Positions 1 to 12,100 of a stretch of 41,381 nt of DNA are shown piece after piece (position 1 is the stretch's first letter; each line of letters opens with the position of its first letter). The translations under genes were made by a program, and so were the position numbers. This stretch comes from Chloromonas sp. AAM2 (taxonomy: Eukaryota; Chlorophyta; Chlorophyceae; Chlamydomonadales; Chlamydomonadaceae). The DNA lies in contig QAXH01005909.1 in NCBI GenBank assembly GCA_004335635.1, forward strand, positions 1 through 41,381, written 5' to 3'. The notes below the pieces were generated by a model, which worked only from the letters and a program-made list of their open reading frames with translations, searched no databases and was not told the DNA's origin.

Positions 1-194
1 CAAAAGAACAGCTGCAACACAGAGCTCAGCTTGTCTGTTCTCGAGAGATCCAAAGCAAATCTCACAGTCCATGCACAGCACATCCCATGCACATCCCAGT
101 GTGGCCACAGTCCATGCACAGCAGACTCCGACCCAAGACTGACACTTGCTCCCCACAACCGGCACTTACAACACTGATTCCAGTGGTACTCTCA

Positions 195-222
195 GGAATT
201 GTTTCAGAACTGACAAACTTCT
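195..222 (+). repeat. 28-bp dispersed repeat, copy A
   Basis: Diverged copy of the repeat core, with TTTCAGAACTGACAAACTTC in place of the usual TCCCAGAACTGGCAAACTTC. A second partial copy of its right half follows directly at 221-240. Confidence 0.45.
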
Positions 223-280
223 GTTTCAGAACTGACACACGAGGAGTCGCACACCAACTGCTCCAGAACTGAGAGTCCCA

Positions 281-316
281 GAATTGTCCCAGAACTGGCA
301 AACATCTTTTTTTTTT
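281..316 (+). repeat. 28-bp dispersed repeat, copy B
   Basis: Core TTGTCCCAGAACTGGCAAAC, followed by a run of ten T. Its orientation is that of a right-hand arm; no partner arm is visible on its left. Confidence 0.55.
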
Positions 317-883
317 AGCCCCAACACGCCTAAATCACATACGGTGTTATGGAGGAGGATGTCCAACAAAGGTAATGGGGGCTGTCAAGAATTGCAGCAC
401 TTCTTGTTACATCTGGCTAGTCAGTCCGCGACCACGCCTGTCCTGGCTGCCTCAGTTGGCTATTCATCTGCATTTTAAACTGCAATGAGGCACCGTTCTC
501 CTATGCCTTGAACATCCAGCCCTGCATGTGAAGACAATGGCTTGCGTGTCGCTTAGCCAGTGTGCCAATGCTTGCCCGCACTGTTTGGGTCCGTTGCTTT
601 TGCCCGCACTGTTACGGCAGCAGTTTGCACGTACTGTCACAGGAGCCAGGATAGAAACCTGGATAGCCAGAACTTGCGCACGTGCACAGATGTCACGTTC
701 AGAAGTGCACCTTTGCTTGTTCGCCCTGGTTTAGTACTGTAAACGGCAGCTTGGTGTGTGAAACAATCTGCTCACAAGCGATGGTAAATAGATTTGGTCC
801 GTTGAGTGGGCAGTGATTGGTGTACATAAGTTCAGACCTGATAATGGTCCAGCGAATGACAACCCAATTTACACATCTCACAA

Positions 884-908
884 GAGGGGAGGGACTCCAG
901 CCCGTCCA
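884..908. repeat. 25-bp dispersed repeat, copy 1
   Basis: Exact match of 38448-38472. A 25-bp identity over 37 kb is not expected by chance and suggests a high-copy element. Confidence 0.6.
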
Positions 909-1017
909 CTTGGACAGACGGTTTACAAGGAGGAAGTGCAAGCCATCTGACACATCTGACTCCTAGACCCAAGATCCCATGAACCCCGTTGCCACACTGG
1001 TCCCAGGGGCGTTCCTG

Positions 1018-1052
1018 GGAATTGTCCCAGAACTGGCAAACATCTTTTTTTT
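1018..1052 (+). repeat. 28-bp dispersed repeat, copy C
   Basis: Nearly identical to copy B, including the ACATC variant and a T run of eight. B and C therefore probably share a more recent ancestor than the other copies. Confidence 0.55.
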
Positions 1053-1421
1053 GGACCGTATACTGGTTGCTGCTCAGCAAAACGCGGGCGAGCAGCAACT
1101 TCAGTCGGACAAGAAAAGGCCGGGAGGCATACTAGATATGAACGGATATGAACACACAGGTTGCAAACTGGGCTGGGCACGTGAAATTGGCACGCAATAG
1201 TACTGTTCTCAGGCGAGGACTCACAGGTAAGCACTCAAAAGCTTTTACGTGATGCTATGCAGAAATGATAACACACGCTTGGTACGAGCATGCCTTGCAG
1301 ACATACATGGCCACGTTGAAATTAACTGTTCAGTTATGATGAACTGGCGTGGGGGCATCAGCTCAGACCATTGGTCATCAGCATCAGTACGAGTCTGTTA
1401 TGCAAACACATGCAGACCAGC

Positions 1422-1724
1422 AAAAAAGAAGTTTGCCAGTTCTGGGACAATTCCTGGGTGTGTCACTGTGGCTGACTGGCCTTGCCACTGTCATGCAATA
1501 CTGGACAGCAAACAGTTGGCACACAACACAGCAAATGACACATGGCCCAAGGTGCGCACAAGCATGCATCCTGGCATCAACATTCAGCAATCACGAGTCA
1601 CGCCCACACTCAAACAACGCATCTGCAACTCAGGTGACTACCAGGTAAAACTGAACTCACACATAACGACATCGACGCCAGTGTCAGTCCCAAGGAATTG
1701 TCCCAGAACTGGCAAACTTCTTTT
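1422..1724. mobile_element. Small inverted-repeat (MITE-like) element
   Basis: A core close to AAGTTTGCCAGTTCTGGGAC followed by AATTCC lies at 1422-1457 and recurs in inverted orientation at 1694-1724, giving arms of about 35 bp around roughly 235 bp. The arms differ at very few positions. The same core recurs singly at 195-222, 281-316 and 1018-1052 and partly at 27164-27187, and as the inner part of a longer inverted repeat at 28716-29102. Inverted ends without an internal coding frame fit a non-autonomous DNA transposon. I did not find a clear target-site duplication. Confidence 0.5.
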
Positions 1725-2807
1725 CAATGTGCTTTTGATTGTCATAAAAAAACTGTAGCTAACATGCCATACCAAAAAACCTTGATCTCGTCAGAATGCA
1801 TGTAATCTGATGGGCTGGTAAGCAAGCAGGCAGACGAATCACCTTCATGCCTATCAATCATAAGGTCATTGTGCAGCACCTGACACTTCAGGTTCCGCAA
1901 GTATTCATTCATGCGTTTGTAGCAACCTTGGGAACGCCGATGCAAGAGTCGCCAGGAAGCCAGCATGTGAGCCATGATTGACAGCATGTCGGCGCAGCAT
2001 GGAACAACCAGCCCAAGCAGGGCAATGAAGCGCTGTCCAACTGCTCAGGCGTCTGTGGCCGCCTCCCCCAAAGGCAAGCCCTTTACAGGCAAGACTACCT
2101 CGCAATGATCACTGAAGGGTGCCCAGCACCCAGCGAGCATCCAAGTCAGGTCAAGCGTCCAATTTTGAGAACACTGGACACCGTAACGATGGCAGCTGAG
2201 TTCAGAAATGCATACTCACTCCTCTAGCTACAGGCAAGGCATGAGAATGCAAAGGCTGGAACGAATGTCATTGACTGTATGCCATGCACGGTCCAAATGC
2301 ATGCACTTGACTAACTTGTGAACACGGGCAAGGGAATCTTGTCCCTGGAGCAAAAGCCTCCAGCTTGGCCATACTCATGCAGACTGCTTGCTGTTTTTCT
2401 GTGTCAGATCTCCATCTCTACGCAGGCCAGGCACCAGTTTCATCAGTGGAGACTGCAGTTGCAGAACCACACTGGCCAAGGAGGAAAACCCAAGTCAGAA
2501 AAACCCATAGTAAGGAAACCTCTGCGGTTTGCGCCGTGATGCAAATCAACAGATAAAACGACACACAACATCCTTCACATGCGTCATGTGCTTGCCGGTG
2601 TCATATGTGTCAACTGCTCACATCAAATGCAAGATAATATCCTTTTGCCTCTGCCAGGCCAGGCATGTTCACCAAGAGCCGTGGCCCTTGTTTCTTCGTC
2701 CTACCTTTTCTGCCATACATGAAAGGCCCTTTCTTGTGAGCCATTTCCATCTCACGTGTAAACGATCAGCTCTTTGCTAGATCAAGTGCTGTGCTGTTGG
2801 CTTCAGC

Positions 2808-5800
2808 TCATGCCTTGATGACAACCATCAGCACGACCCCTGTGCTGCACGGCCTGTTTGCATTCAGGGAAACCTGCACGCCTGCAGCGAGCGACACAAT
2901 GGATCCCTCCTGCAGCCTCAACACGTGCTCCTCACAGCCCTGCTGCCCCGCTGTGGCAGAAGCTTTCTCCGTGCCCTCACCTGCTGCTGCATCCCCACAC
3001 ACATCATCAGTATCATCACATGCAGCCTCCTTGCCTTCACCCACTGCTGCATTCTGTTTCCCGCAGCTGTATTCTGTATCAGCGATGGCGTCAGCCTCCG
3101 ACACAAGGACTGCATTAGCAGGCTCAGAGTTGAGTGGCACGGGTGCAGGCTCAAGTACTTCTGTTGGGTCTTCTTCCTCACAGCCAAACTCAGAAGCAGC
3201 ACCCACAACAGCTGGCGCGTGTGCTGACGTTTCGCTGTCCTGGACTGCTGTGATCTGATCAGGCTGCACGGGTGTAATCTCCGATGTCGTGCATGCAGAC
3301 TCAGACCCAGTCTCGTGAAGTGCTTCCTGAGTGTTGTCACATGCCTGTGTGCTGTCGCCTGCCTGCGCTGGCTCGTCTGCACCAATCATTGCCACTGGAT
3401 CTCCCAGGCCAGGGGTGGCTGGAGCTGGGCGGGTCTCACATGGCAGTGCTGCAGCCCGGGGCAAGGGTTGTGGCTGTGAGAGAGTGACCGTCACACTTCC
3501 CCTCAGCACGTGCAGTGTGCAAGCCCATGGGTTCAAGTGACGGCCTCGAAAGCGAAAACCTGCAGACAGCAACATCGGCGCAAACAATGAGCAAATTTTG
3601 TGGTGCTCAACGAAACCTGCTCACACAGTCCATCATGGTTGCCTGCACGCAATTGCCTAGCGCATCTTTGCTGCCTGCTTGGCATTGGTGTGAATGCAGA
3701 TTACAGCGGCCAACCTGGCATGACGGACCAGGCGTAGCAAGAGCCCGACTGCTCAAGACGTGTCCCGTGTCATCTGTTGAACCCGCAACTCTGCACTGTA
3801 AAACGACTGTTCAGAACTAAGCGCTGATCAAGTTCTTCAGGTGACATGCTTGGTGACTGGCTGCCGGTCGCCACAGGGTCTGGCCAGCGCACCTGCTGGC
3901 AGGGTGATGGCCACGACTTGCATGCGCTGATCGTCATGCAGCAGGCGCCTGAGCGCGGCGGGGTTAATGGCCTCGGAGCTGCTCAGAAGCGAGGGAGAGG
4001 ACAGGTGGGAGATCTTGAGGGGGTCAAGGGGGACAGCACTGCAGCAGGCAATGCACTCAATCCGATGCAGAACGGCCAGCCGAACATGTGTGGACACCTA
4101 CGTGTTGCCAGCCAACCATCAGACCGTGCGCAGCCGCCATATTTGCAGAGACCACTTCTCAATGCAACAACATGGCTCATCCGTGCAATCATCCGCTAGA
4201 TGCCAGAAATGTACGAGCACTGGAATTTCTGGAGCATCACATGCCTCAGCAGCCATACCGCTGTAAGCATCAACAACTGATCAGGGCCCAGCTCACTCGG
4301 TTTTCGACTTCCTAGCTCGCCAGGTGAAAGAGGATCAGCAAGTGTGCTCTGGACATCCATCAGCTGATCCTTGCAGCAACCACAAAACAAATCCTAGCTC
4401 ATCCAATTGACCGGGGCACTGATCAGCAGGTGCCGTGAGCTTACGAGCTGAGCTTCACAGGAGCCGAACTCACCTGAAGGTCCTGGACGTGTTCTGTTCA
4501 GTGGGCGTGCATTCCATGCTGGGCCGAGCAGGCCAGAGCGTGCCACCAGCGCCAAGGGCAACGTGCGAAGCCATCCCGCTGCTGTGCGGCAGGGACCAAG
4601 GCGCAAAGGCCCCGCCGGCCAGTTGGCTGTCGGCAGCAGCACCTTCTGAGGCCTGGTCGACGGACATGCGTTGCAGGGTGCTGCTGGCGTGGGACAGGGG
4701 CCGCTGGTAGGCGGCTGAGTCAGCATCACTGCTGTCATCATCACTCTCGTCCTCTTCCTCACTACTGTCTTGCCAGGCGAACGGCCGGGTCGCCTTCGCT
4801 GCTGGTGAGGCTGGCTGGATTTCAGCCCCCTTGCTTGCTGCTGCTGCGGCGGAGGCGGCAGCATCCATGGCTGCCAGCTGGCGCATTGCCGCCTCTCTCA
4901 ACCCCGTTGACACTTGCTTGAGTGCGGGCTGTGATGATGAGCTGTGGAATGGCATGCCCGTGCTGCCAACCAGCTCAACCGCCTTGCGGCGTGCAACACA
5001 GCCGCCGCCAACTGTCATCATCAGCCGCGTGCCCAACGCCCGCAGTGTACCCAGGGAGGAGCTGCCTAGATACTGCATGGATGCATGAGCACGTGACAGC
5101 CCTGCACCTGCCCGTTTCAGGGCTCGCTTACAACGTCCATGCAGTGTGCGGGATAGCTGGTGTAGTTGCCTGGCCCATGTGCGCTTGTGGGCCTGTGGCT
5201 GTGTAGACCGAGCTGCCCTGGCCGGCTTTGCGCTGCTGACTGAATCCAGCAGCCAGCGCTGCATTCGTGGCCCACGCACGTTCTCTCGAACGCTAGCCCG
5301 GCTCCGCATGAGCGAGCTCTCTGTAAGACCCAACCCCGAACCAGCCACACCAAGAATGCCCCTTGGGCTTGATGCTGCTGAAGTGTCAGACATTGCCTGC
5401 AGGCTTCTCATGCGGCGAAATGTAGGAGGAGTGGCATTTGAAACAGCGTTCAAGCTCAATACTCGGTGCATTGGATGCTCTGCAGGCAGCCGAGGGTTTG
5501 AATTGGAGGTGCCAAGGGAGTCACTAATAGCCAGCGGGTGCAAGCGGGTGAGCATGCGGCGGACGGCAAGTGGCTCTGCCAGCATGCGCTGCTGCTGCTT
5601 GCGCCAAGCTTTGTGATAACTGTCCATCGAACTGGTATCTCCACTGCTATGCTCGGTGGTGCTGCTACCCTCTGACATGCTGCTGCACACAAACAACATG
5701 TGAGCGTCAGTCATCATTTTCTCCGACACATCTGAGCCATCTTTTCCGTCTTCTGCAGCTGCTGTTCCTGCCAAATAGCCCATATGTGCCTCTGCAGCTG

Positions 5801-6719
5801 CTGCGGGGTTGCCTGGATGCTGCCTGACTGTGTCTGGGCTATCTGCAGTTGCCGAGTCAGTTGAGGATTCAGTTGAACTCCAGGAGATAGATGATGCGGC
5901 CACCTGTGTCTGAGAGGTGCTGCTCATGCCGTTGAAGGAAAATCTGTGGGTGCTGGCCATGGCTGGCCTGGTGCAGTCCAATGGAGCTGGCCGGAGCATG
6001 GAGCCCCGTACTGCCACTGCCTTGGGTAGTGAATTGCTGGCACTGGGGCGCTGGCCCCACCATTCTCTGTGGCTGGCAAGGCCTCCCTCACTTTCTTCAC
6101 CACTTGAGCAGCCAGGCGCATGCTCCTTGCCTTCGTGTTGATCACTGGACAATCCAGGCTGCTCGCCCCAGGCCGCCCCACTTGCCGTCGGTTGCAAGTC
6201 AGCTATGGGGGAGGAAATTACACGGCGGGCAGCCATGCTGGTGGTGTTGGATGATGTAGACCCCATGCTGAGGCTGCATGTAAATGAATTGGAAAGAAGA
6301 GGAGGCATTGCTGGATCTGACACCGCTGTTCCGCTCTCTTGCTGCCCTTCGTCTTGCTGCTGTGCTTGGTGTGCAGGGCAGGGCATGTGTGGACCAGCGA
6401 CCACAGCATGGGGCAAAAGTTCGTCGCACGACGAGCATTGTTCCCGCACTCGAGGCGTGTTTGGCGGAGACGAGGAGGCGGGGCGCTCTTTGAAGGCGAA
6501 TGGTACCTGCACATGAGGTTTTCAAACAGATGCTGTGATTCGTGCACATTCCAGCAACACGGCAAAGTTGCGGAGTTGACCGCGCACCTGCTGCAACGTT
6601 GGCCTTCGAGCGACCTCATCCTCAGCAGGCGGGTCAACGACAACAGTGATCAAGTCGCTTTCCCCTTCTTCTCTGGCCTCGCAAGCCAGTGGTGCGAATG
6701 GCCAGCCGTAAAAAGCCAT
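2808..6719 (-). CDS. Ser-rich disordered protein with possible C-terminal degenerate cupin
   Basis: Four exons, 6588-6719, 4474-6506, 3893-4038 and 2808-3559, join with consistent phases (0, 2, 1) into 1020 residues. The start is the ATG at 6719. The 2-kb exon is rich in Ser, Ala and Gln, has an acidic run near residues 624-641 (SSEEEDESDDDSSDADS) and no membrane segment; it looks disordered. The C-terminal part reads like two halves of a cupin barrel: VVAITLPAGFRFRGRHLNPW then HVLRGSVTV, an acidic low-complexity insertion of roughly 170 residues, then LQEGSIVSLAAGVQVSLNAN. The second half follows the G-x5-P-x-G-x2-H spacing, but the His is replaced, so metal binding is unlikely. A long disordered protein with a metal-free C-terminal cupin is the architecture of CENP-C/Mif2 kinetochore proteins. 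I could not find the short CENP-C motif, so this is only a possibility. Gene model fairly sure, function unknown. Confidence 0.6.
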
Positions 6720-7021
6720 GATGACCGTCAGTGAGAAGACAAGGTCTTCTCAACCTGTCTGCTCAATCTAGGTGTTGCAAATACTCCGGCAGCTGCCTTG
6801 TTGGCTTGCACATGCCTTCAAACCTCATGATGAACAAGCCTCAATCAGAATCTCATGGGGTTTAATGAGAGCCATCGATGCCATCAATTGAAAATGGCGC
6901 GCGACCACCACTCTGTTGGCGTCCTGGTCGTACCCATGGATGCATCGAGGTATTGCAGACACAACAGGCCATCCATTCAGGAATCAGGAAGCATACGGTT
7001 GCAACGTTACTTTTCGGACTT

Positions 7022-7056
7022 GCCAAGCAGGTGGCGGAGATCGGTTGCCAACTCGC
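7022..7056. repeat. 35-bp dispersed repeat, copy 1
   Basis: A block containing CAAGCAGGTGGCGGAGATCG followed by GTTGCCAACTCGC. The second copy at 8550-8584 is in the same orientation with a single mismatch, although the flanks are unrelated. Confidence 0.6.
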
Positions 7057-7428
7057 CACTGTCATAGCCATGGCAGCTAAAGCCCTGCCTGCACAAACAC
7101 AGCGCAAAAACTGTGTAAACAACAAATTGTGACGGACAACGCCTCAAAATGGTCAAGCATGCTTGCAGGTGGGACAGGCAAGCTGCTTCATATGGCTGCC
7201 AATGCCACCAAGGCTATGTTCTTGCACTGTTGCAACAGCAATGAGGGTGTGCTGTTGTCACACGTGGACGTGTGAAAACACATAAGTGTTCATGTGTGAT
7301 TGATCTTTGATCAACGAAGTTGCGTAATGTCTATCGCAAGTGCCAGACTCATGGCATCAGCACAAGCTGATGACGTCAGAGTGAGAGAAACGTTTGTGAC
7401 CTGTCAGCGTCAGGTGGTGAGCGTCAGG

Positions 7429-7516
7429 TTCCCCTTTACTAGGAGAAATTTCTGCAATTTGCGCAAGTAGTTGATATTTGCGTTGGACGTGCTACATGGT
7501 GTGCACTCCCTCCTTG
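7429..7516. repeat. ~90-bp dispersed repeat, copy 1
   Basis: Begins TTCCCCTTTACTAGGAGAAA, continues through TTGCGTTGGACGTGCT and ends with GGTGTGCACTCCCTCC. A second copy lies in an intron at 16873-16968, and the 3' end alone recurs at 8811-8832. Confidence 0.6.
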
Positions 7517-8549
7517 TAAACAAGGCCAGGTCCAGCACGCAATTAGCACCTGCTGATCTCATTGATCAGCAGGCACCAGTGTACAAGTCTTCCTGTTGCA
7601 TTACCTGACTACGAACCGCGATAGATTCTTCACAAAAACCTGTGTTCTGGCACTTACCTGTGTGACACCGACTGCTACACAATAAGCTCGTCCTCAGTCA
7701 CCAGAGCATTTCTTCGTTTCATCAATATATCCAACTATGGGCTTGGGTATGCACCCACCTGGATCTCCAGTCAGCACAATGGGGCTTCCTTCACTGGCTC
7801 CAGTAGGTTGGCTATGACCAGTGGTATGTTCGTTTATTATGAAGTGTGATAGCGTCGCTTTGGAGTACTGAATCGTCGTTCGGACCGAATTGCCAGCGTG
7901 GCAAGGCTTTAGCAATCATTGAATGAGCTGTTTGCTTGTCAGCATGTTTATTATACCTAACCAAGAGACATCCAAGATCAGCACGCGTGCACAAATCACG
8001 CATGCAGACACGTAGCGTCATGACGTGTTATGACACCAGACGTAGTTGCCACACATATTGTGCCACCAGGCAATGGACTCTTCACCAGCGGAGATTGATA
8101 CGATTGACTTGACGGGCGATTCGTAGGGGAAGCTATGATGGCTAGAATGTTGATCTGCTCACGTGCATTCACAACCTGTAACAGCACTCGCAGTTGAGGT
8201 AAACAATGGTGCGAATGGTTCGGAGGCTGCAGCGAGTGCTTCAGTGGCGTTAATTGGCGCGCAAAGGCCCTACTTGGCAGAGTGATGTCAGCCTGCGAGC
8301 ACTCGCCAGTTAGCAACTAGAGTCCGTTCCTCAGCCCGACCTTGCGACGATGGCTCCGGCATGGTCTCATATTGAGAGGGAGAACGTGCACTCGCACACC
8401 CATCTGAACTGCATCTGCATGCGTGACAACCGGCCCTGCCACACACCCACAGCTTGTGTCAAACACATACCCAATCCTTGACTGATGTGTTAGGCCATTT
8501 GCCGGGACGTGATTGGATCCTGACTGCATAAGTAAAACGGAAAAGATCA

Positions 8550-8584
8550 GCCAAGCAGGTGGCGGAGATCGGTTCCCAACTCGC
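8550..8584. repeat. 35-bp dispersed repeat, copy 2
   Basis: Differs from the copy at 7022-7056 only in reading GTTCCCAAC instead of GTTGCCAAC. Confidence 0.6.
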
Positions 8585-8977
8585 GCGCCTGTGTGCATCA
8601 GTGTGCAAATGATGTCCCTTGAGGGAGGTGTCGCTTTGAGTGGAAATGGAATGGAATGGAAAAGAAGGAAAGAGGACTGTGGTTGCATGGCTTGGAAATG
8701 CCATACCCAGGGCTGCAACGCTCCAGGCGGGCCAACAACACCTTTTGCAGCACAGCACAAAGAAAGGACGTTTGCCAGATCTGGCGGGTCAACACAATGC
8801 ATGGCGTAATGGTGTGCACTCCCTCCTTGTAATGTACGCCGTACCATACCATACGCAAAAATAAGTAAAAGATCCTTGTCACGATCAGCGCCCTCACGAC
8901 TGTTAGCCGTCGATGCGCCATGACATCGGGTGTGAAAGTTGGGTCGTGAGTGAGCGTCAACAGCTGTGCAGCAAAAC

Positions 8978-9040
8978 CTGTTGTCCAGCAGCAGACGCCT
9001 GAGCGCTCTGACATCGTAAAACTGGAAGACGGAATTAAGC
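8978..9040 (-). pseudogene. Possible decayed copy of exon 3 of the Ser-rich gene
   Basis: On the minus strand this reads FYDVRALRRLLLDN, matching INPAALRRLLHDD in exon 3 of the gene at 2808-6719. At DNA level about 20 of 21 bases agree around GCGCTCAGGCG and the following CTGCTGC. It is bounded by plausible splice signals (CTCAG before it, CAG/GTTTTG after it). No neighbouring exons with fitting phase were found, so it looks like a fragment rather than a working paralogue. Confidence 0.3.
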
Positions 9041-9166
9041 CTGAGAACGTGAAAGGTTGCTGAGCAGGCCATGCTACGCAGATAGGAATTGCTGTTCAGT
9101 TGAGCCCACGTGCTTCTGCAGGTCCAGGCATGCTTGCAGTAGCAGGCAGACCACCATTTGACATAA

Positions 9167-12100
9167 TTACAGCGTGTACTGGAACGTCCATTTGCCGCCC
9201 TGCCACTTGATGCTGGTGTTGTTCTCGCTGACCTTGACATAAGGTGTCTGCAGTTGGGCAGACGCAACGGCACAGAGGGTCAGCGTCTGCAACTCCGTCA
9301 GTGTGCACAACATAGTTCTTCAATCTAGTGTTGGACACAGCATAAGGCCCGGGGTCAACAGTCCACGACAGGTTGACTGCAGCTAGGATGTAGCCAGGGG
9401 ACTAGCATCTACAGCAGACCACGACGCGCAGGCACAAGAACATTTGGATGCAGGAGGCGTGTTTCAATCAGCAATGATTACCTGCCTGACCTAAGGAACG
9501 CCACAGTTCGTCTGAAGCAGCTTGCATTGACTTTAAGCATACATTTAAAATACCAGGTGCGCAGCCATGTCCTCTTATCATGCAAATAACCTCAGGTCAT
9601 ACAAACTCAGTATAACGACGAAAGTGCCAGGTTCTGCTGCAAGCCATGTTTATGGCATATGTTATTGAGCTTGGATACACCAGCGAACAGTGTTGGAATA
9701 GATCATAGATCAGTGTCGCCTGCTCACCCGTGACCATGTTTTCCCTGTGCCGACGGCCGACGTGTTGAGGGGCGAGGTGTTGAGGTCAAGGCCAACAGAC
9801 ACCTGCAGATGCAAAAGAATACCAGCCGCTGCTTTGTCTTCATGCACACCGGATGCTTGCAACAATAGATGTTGCAGAGTTTTGTCGTGCACAGGCCTTA
9901 CGACATGTCTGGCATGCCTGGAATTCGCCTAGAAGTGCAATGTTTGCTTGGCGTGAGGCAGACGAGCTTGTGGTTCACCAAGGCATGTACAGTCGACAGG
10001 GACCATGCGACGGGTGTGTGCGCTTCATGATTTCAGCTTGCATAGTTTACTACATGACTGATGGGTCGCCCATGCATGTGCCACCGACTGAATGATCCTA
10101 TGCAAGGGCACACAGCATGCCTGCTCTTCTTAACCAACATGACACACAAGATGCCACTCACTTGCAGTTGGTCACACGCCTGCCCATTCGGTCACACCTT
10201 TAGGCCCTGCTTGATGGTCACGTTGAACTTATGTGTGTGATGCATGTGCACGTAATTAAATGCAATACAATTGATTCACGTGACAGCCCTGCAAGCTCAC
10301 TATGGCCAACTTTCCCGCAGAGCATTGCAGTACTGTAAACAGGCTTGCCTTAAGGTCCTGCTTGCTTGTCACGTTGAATTTATACAGCTTGAGGCGTACC
10401 CCTGCGCTGGTGGAGACCTGAAGGCAAACAAGACGCGTTTGTGCACTGGCTGGATCAGGCATGTGCTTAACAGGGCTCCTGGCTGCCATGATGCACTTTT
10501 TGCTCACTCATTGCCTTGCAACAGGACGGGTGAAGCCAATTTGACATCCAGGGAGTGCACTTGATGGCCTTGGATGTGCCATGGTGCAGGCCTTGGCATG
10601 GCCCAGGCATGTGTCTAGGCACTGGTGCAGCTCCATGTAACTGAATGACTGAGCAGATTCACAACCGGAGCTCCACTCACTGGACGCTGTGGAGCGCTGC
10701 ACAGCCTGACATCAAGCATTGGCGGGAGGAGGCACGTGTCACCTGAACCCACACACACCTTGTTTGAACCGGGCTCAAAGTCCGTCAACGCCTTTGCTGA
10801 CAGCATGAGGTCCGTGCGAGGAGAGTGGATCAGCAACTGAAGCAACGGGCAAAAGGGCATGACCATCAGAGACGACTTGTTGTTCACAAAAAGTTTGCCC
10901 ACACCAGTCACATGGTGCCGACTCTCCCATTCCTTGCCAGTGAAATCCCCTCAACACCAAAAGCTAGTCATGCATTGGTGTACTGAAGGAGCTGGTATGC
11001 TTCTGGCCTCATCTGTGCCATGATCGCTTCAGGCCACTTGCTTGCAACCGCCAGTGCTTCGTGCTGGCTTTGAATTCGTGTTAGTAATGCATTATTGTGC
11101 CTTGGCACCAGTAAGTCATGGTTATCAGGCTTCACCTCTGGTGGCGCCTTGGTGTACTTAACCACACCAGCTGGGGCCAGCTTCTTTCCTTTAATTGTCC
11201 CTACTGCTGCCCACCTGCGGTGCCTTCTTAATGAGCAGTGCAGGCCTGAGGCCCCCGGCCCCTGAGCGGTCACTGTCAAGCGTTAGCCCGGGGGACAGGC
11301 ACCAGTCCTGCAACGCATACAGGCACACACATCACCTGGCTGGTCACAATGTCAGGCAAACAGGCAGCCAACCCGTGCTTACGTAGAAACCCTTTCTTAC
11401 ATACAATCAGCCGAGTCCAGACCTCGCAGTCGCTTCTGCTCGAGACATGCTCACGGCCTTCCACCCGGGAGCTCATCCGCTATCATGCCCTTCCTGCCCT
11501 GCCCGCTTGTATGCCTCATCCATCCGATCCCTGCTCCTTTCAAACCACGAGTGAGGCGTCTGATGGTGTGTCAAAGTCGGGATAATTCGACAATATATAA
11601 TATCAACAGTACAAGATGAGTGTGCCAACTGTTTGCTCATACAATGTTTCAAACATAACATGGGGACTCACTGTGAGGAACACTGGGCGTAACCCAGCAG
11701 GCAAAAAAGCGTCTGGGTCAATCTTGAGCTCACGAAGCTGTGACCCAATCTGCAGCAAGCGAGCAAGCAGATGATTAGCAGTACATGGTTCAGTTCTGCG
11801 GCAACAGCCCAACAGCCCAACAGCCCAACGCCTAGCTAGCATCTTGACAAACTTGCCCTTGCTGCTACCAGTCACTCATAACTCCGTTTTCATAACCGAG
11901 TCAGTCACTCAACCAATTAGTAGGCTTGCAAGCCACTTGCACGTATCATACACGGGCTGATAAATGCACGAGCAGTGAGCAGCTGAGCAGGGTGTTCAGC
12001 CTTGATGTACTGGGCACTCCTATCTGATCCCTGGCCACGTTCATGCACACTGCTAGCGCCTCACCTGTTGTATGAGCTCCTTGTTCTTGCTGGTGTTGCC

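Larger units (their letters stand above)
1..2807. other. Gene-poor left edge with repeats
   Basis: I see no convincing exon chain here. Open frames are short, lack homology I recognise and lack matching splice-site phases. The stretch holds five copies of a 28-bp repeat core (listed separately), homopolymer T runs attached to those copies, and one copy of a 25-bp repeat at 884-908 that recurs at 38448-38472. It lies downstream of the minus-strand gene that ends at 2808, so part of it may be 3' untranslated sequence. Confidence 0.5.
6720..9166. other. Intergenic region with dispersed repeats
   Basis: No complete gene is supported. It contains two repeat families present as pairs (7022-7056 with 8550-8584, and 7429-7516 with 8811-8832 and 16873-16968), the likely promoter side of the minus-strand gene starting at 6719, and the 3' flank of the OEP21-like gene ending at 9167. 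A minus-strand stretch at 8978-9040 resembles exon 3 of the 2808-6719 gene and may be a decayed copy. Confidence 0.45.

Noticed and set aside
8317..9273. 318-codon minus-strand open frame
   Set aside because: Cys-, His- and Pro-rich composition of a chance frame; it overlaps the last exon of the OEP21-like paralogue in another frame. Only the short 8978-9040 piece resembles a known exon.
11480..11572. Minus-strand exon-like piece TPHSWFERSRDRMDEAYKRA after a CATCAG acceptor
   Set aside because: Acceptor phase would fit, but no usable donor occurs before the in-frame stop, and the next OEP21-like exon fits without it.
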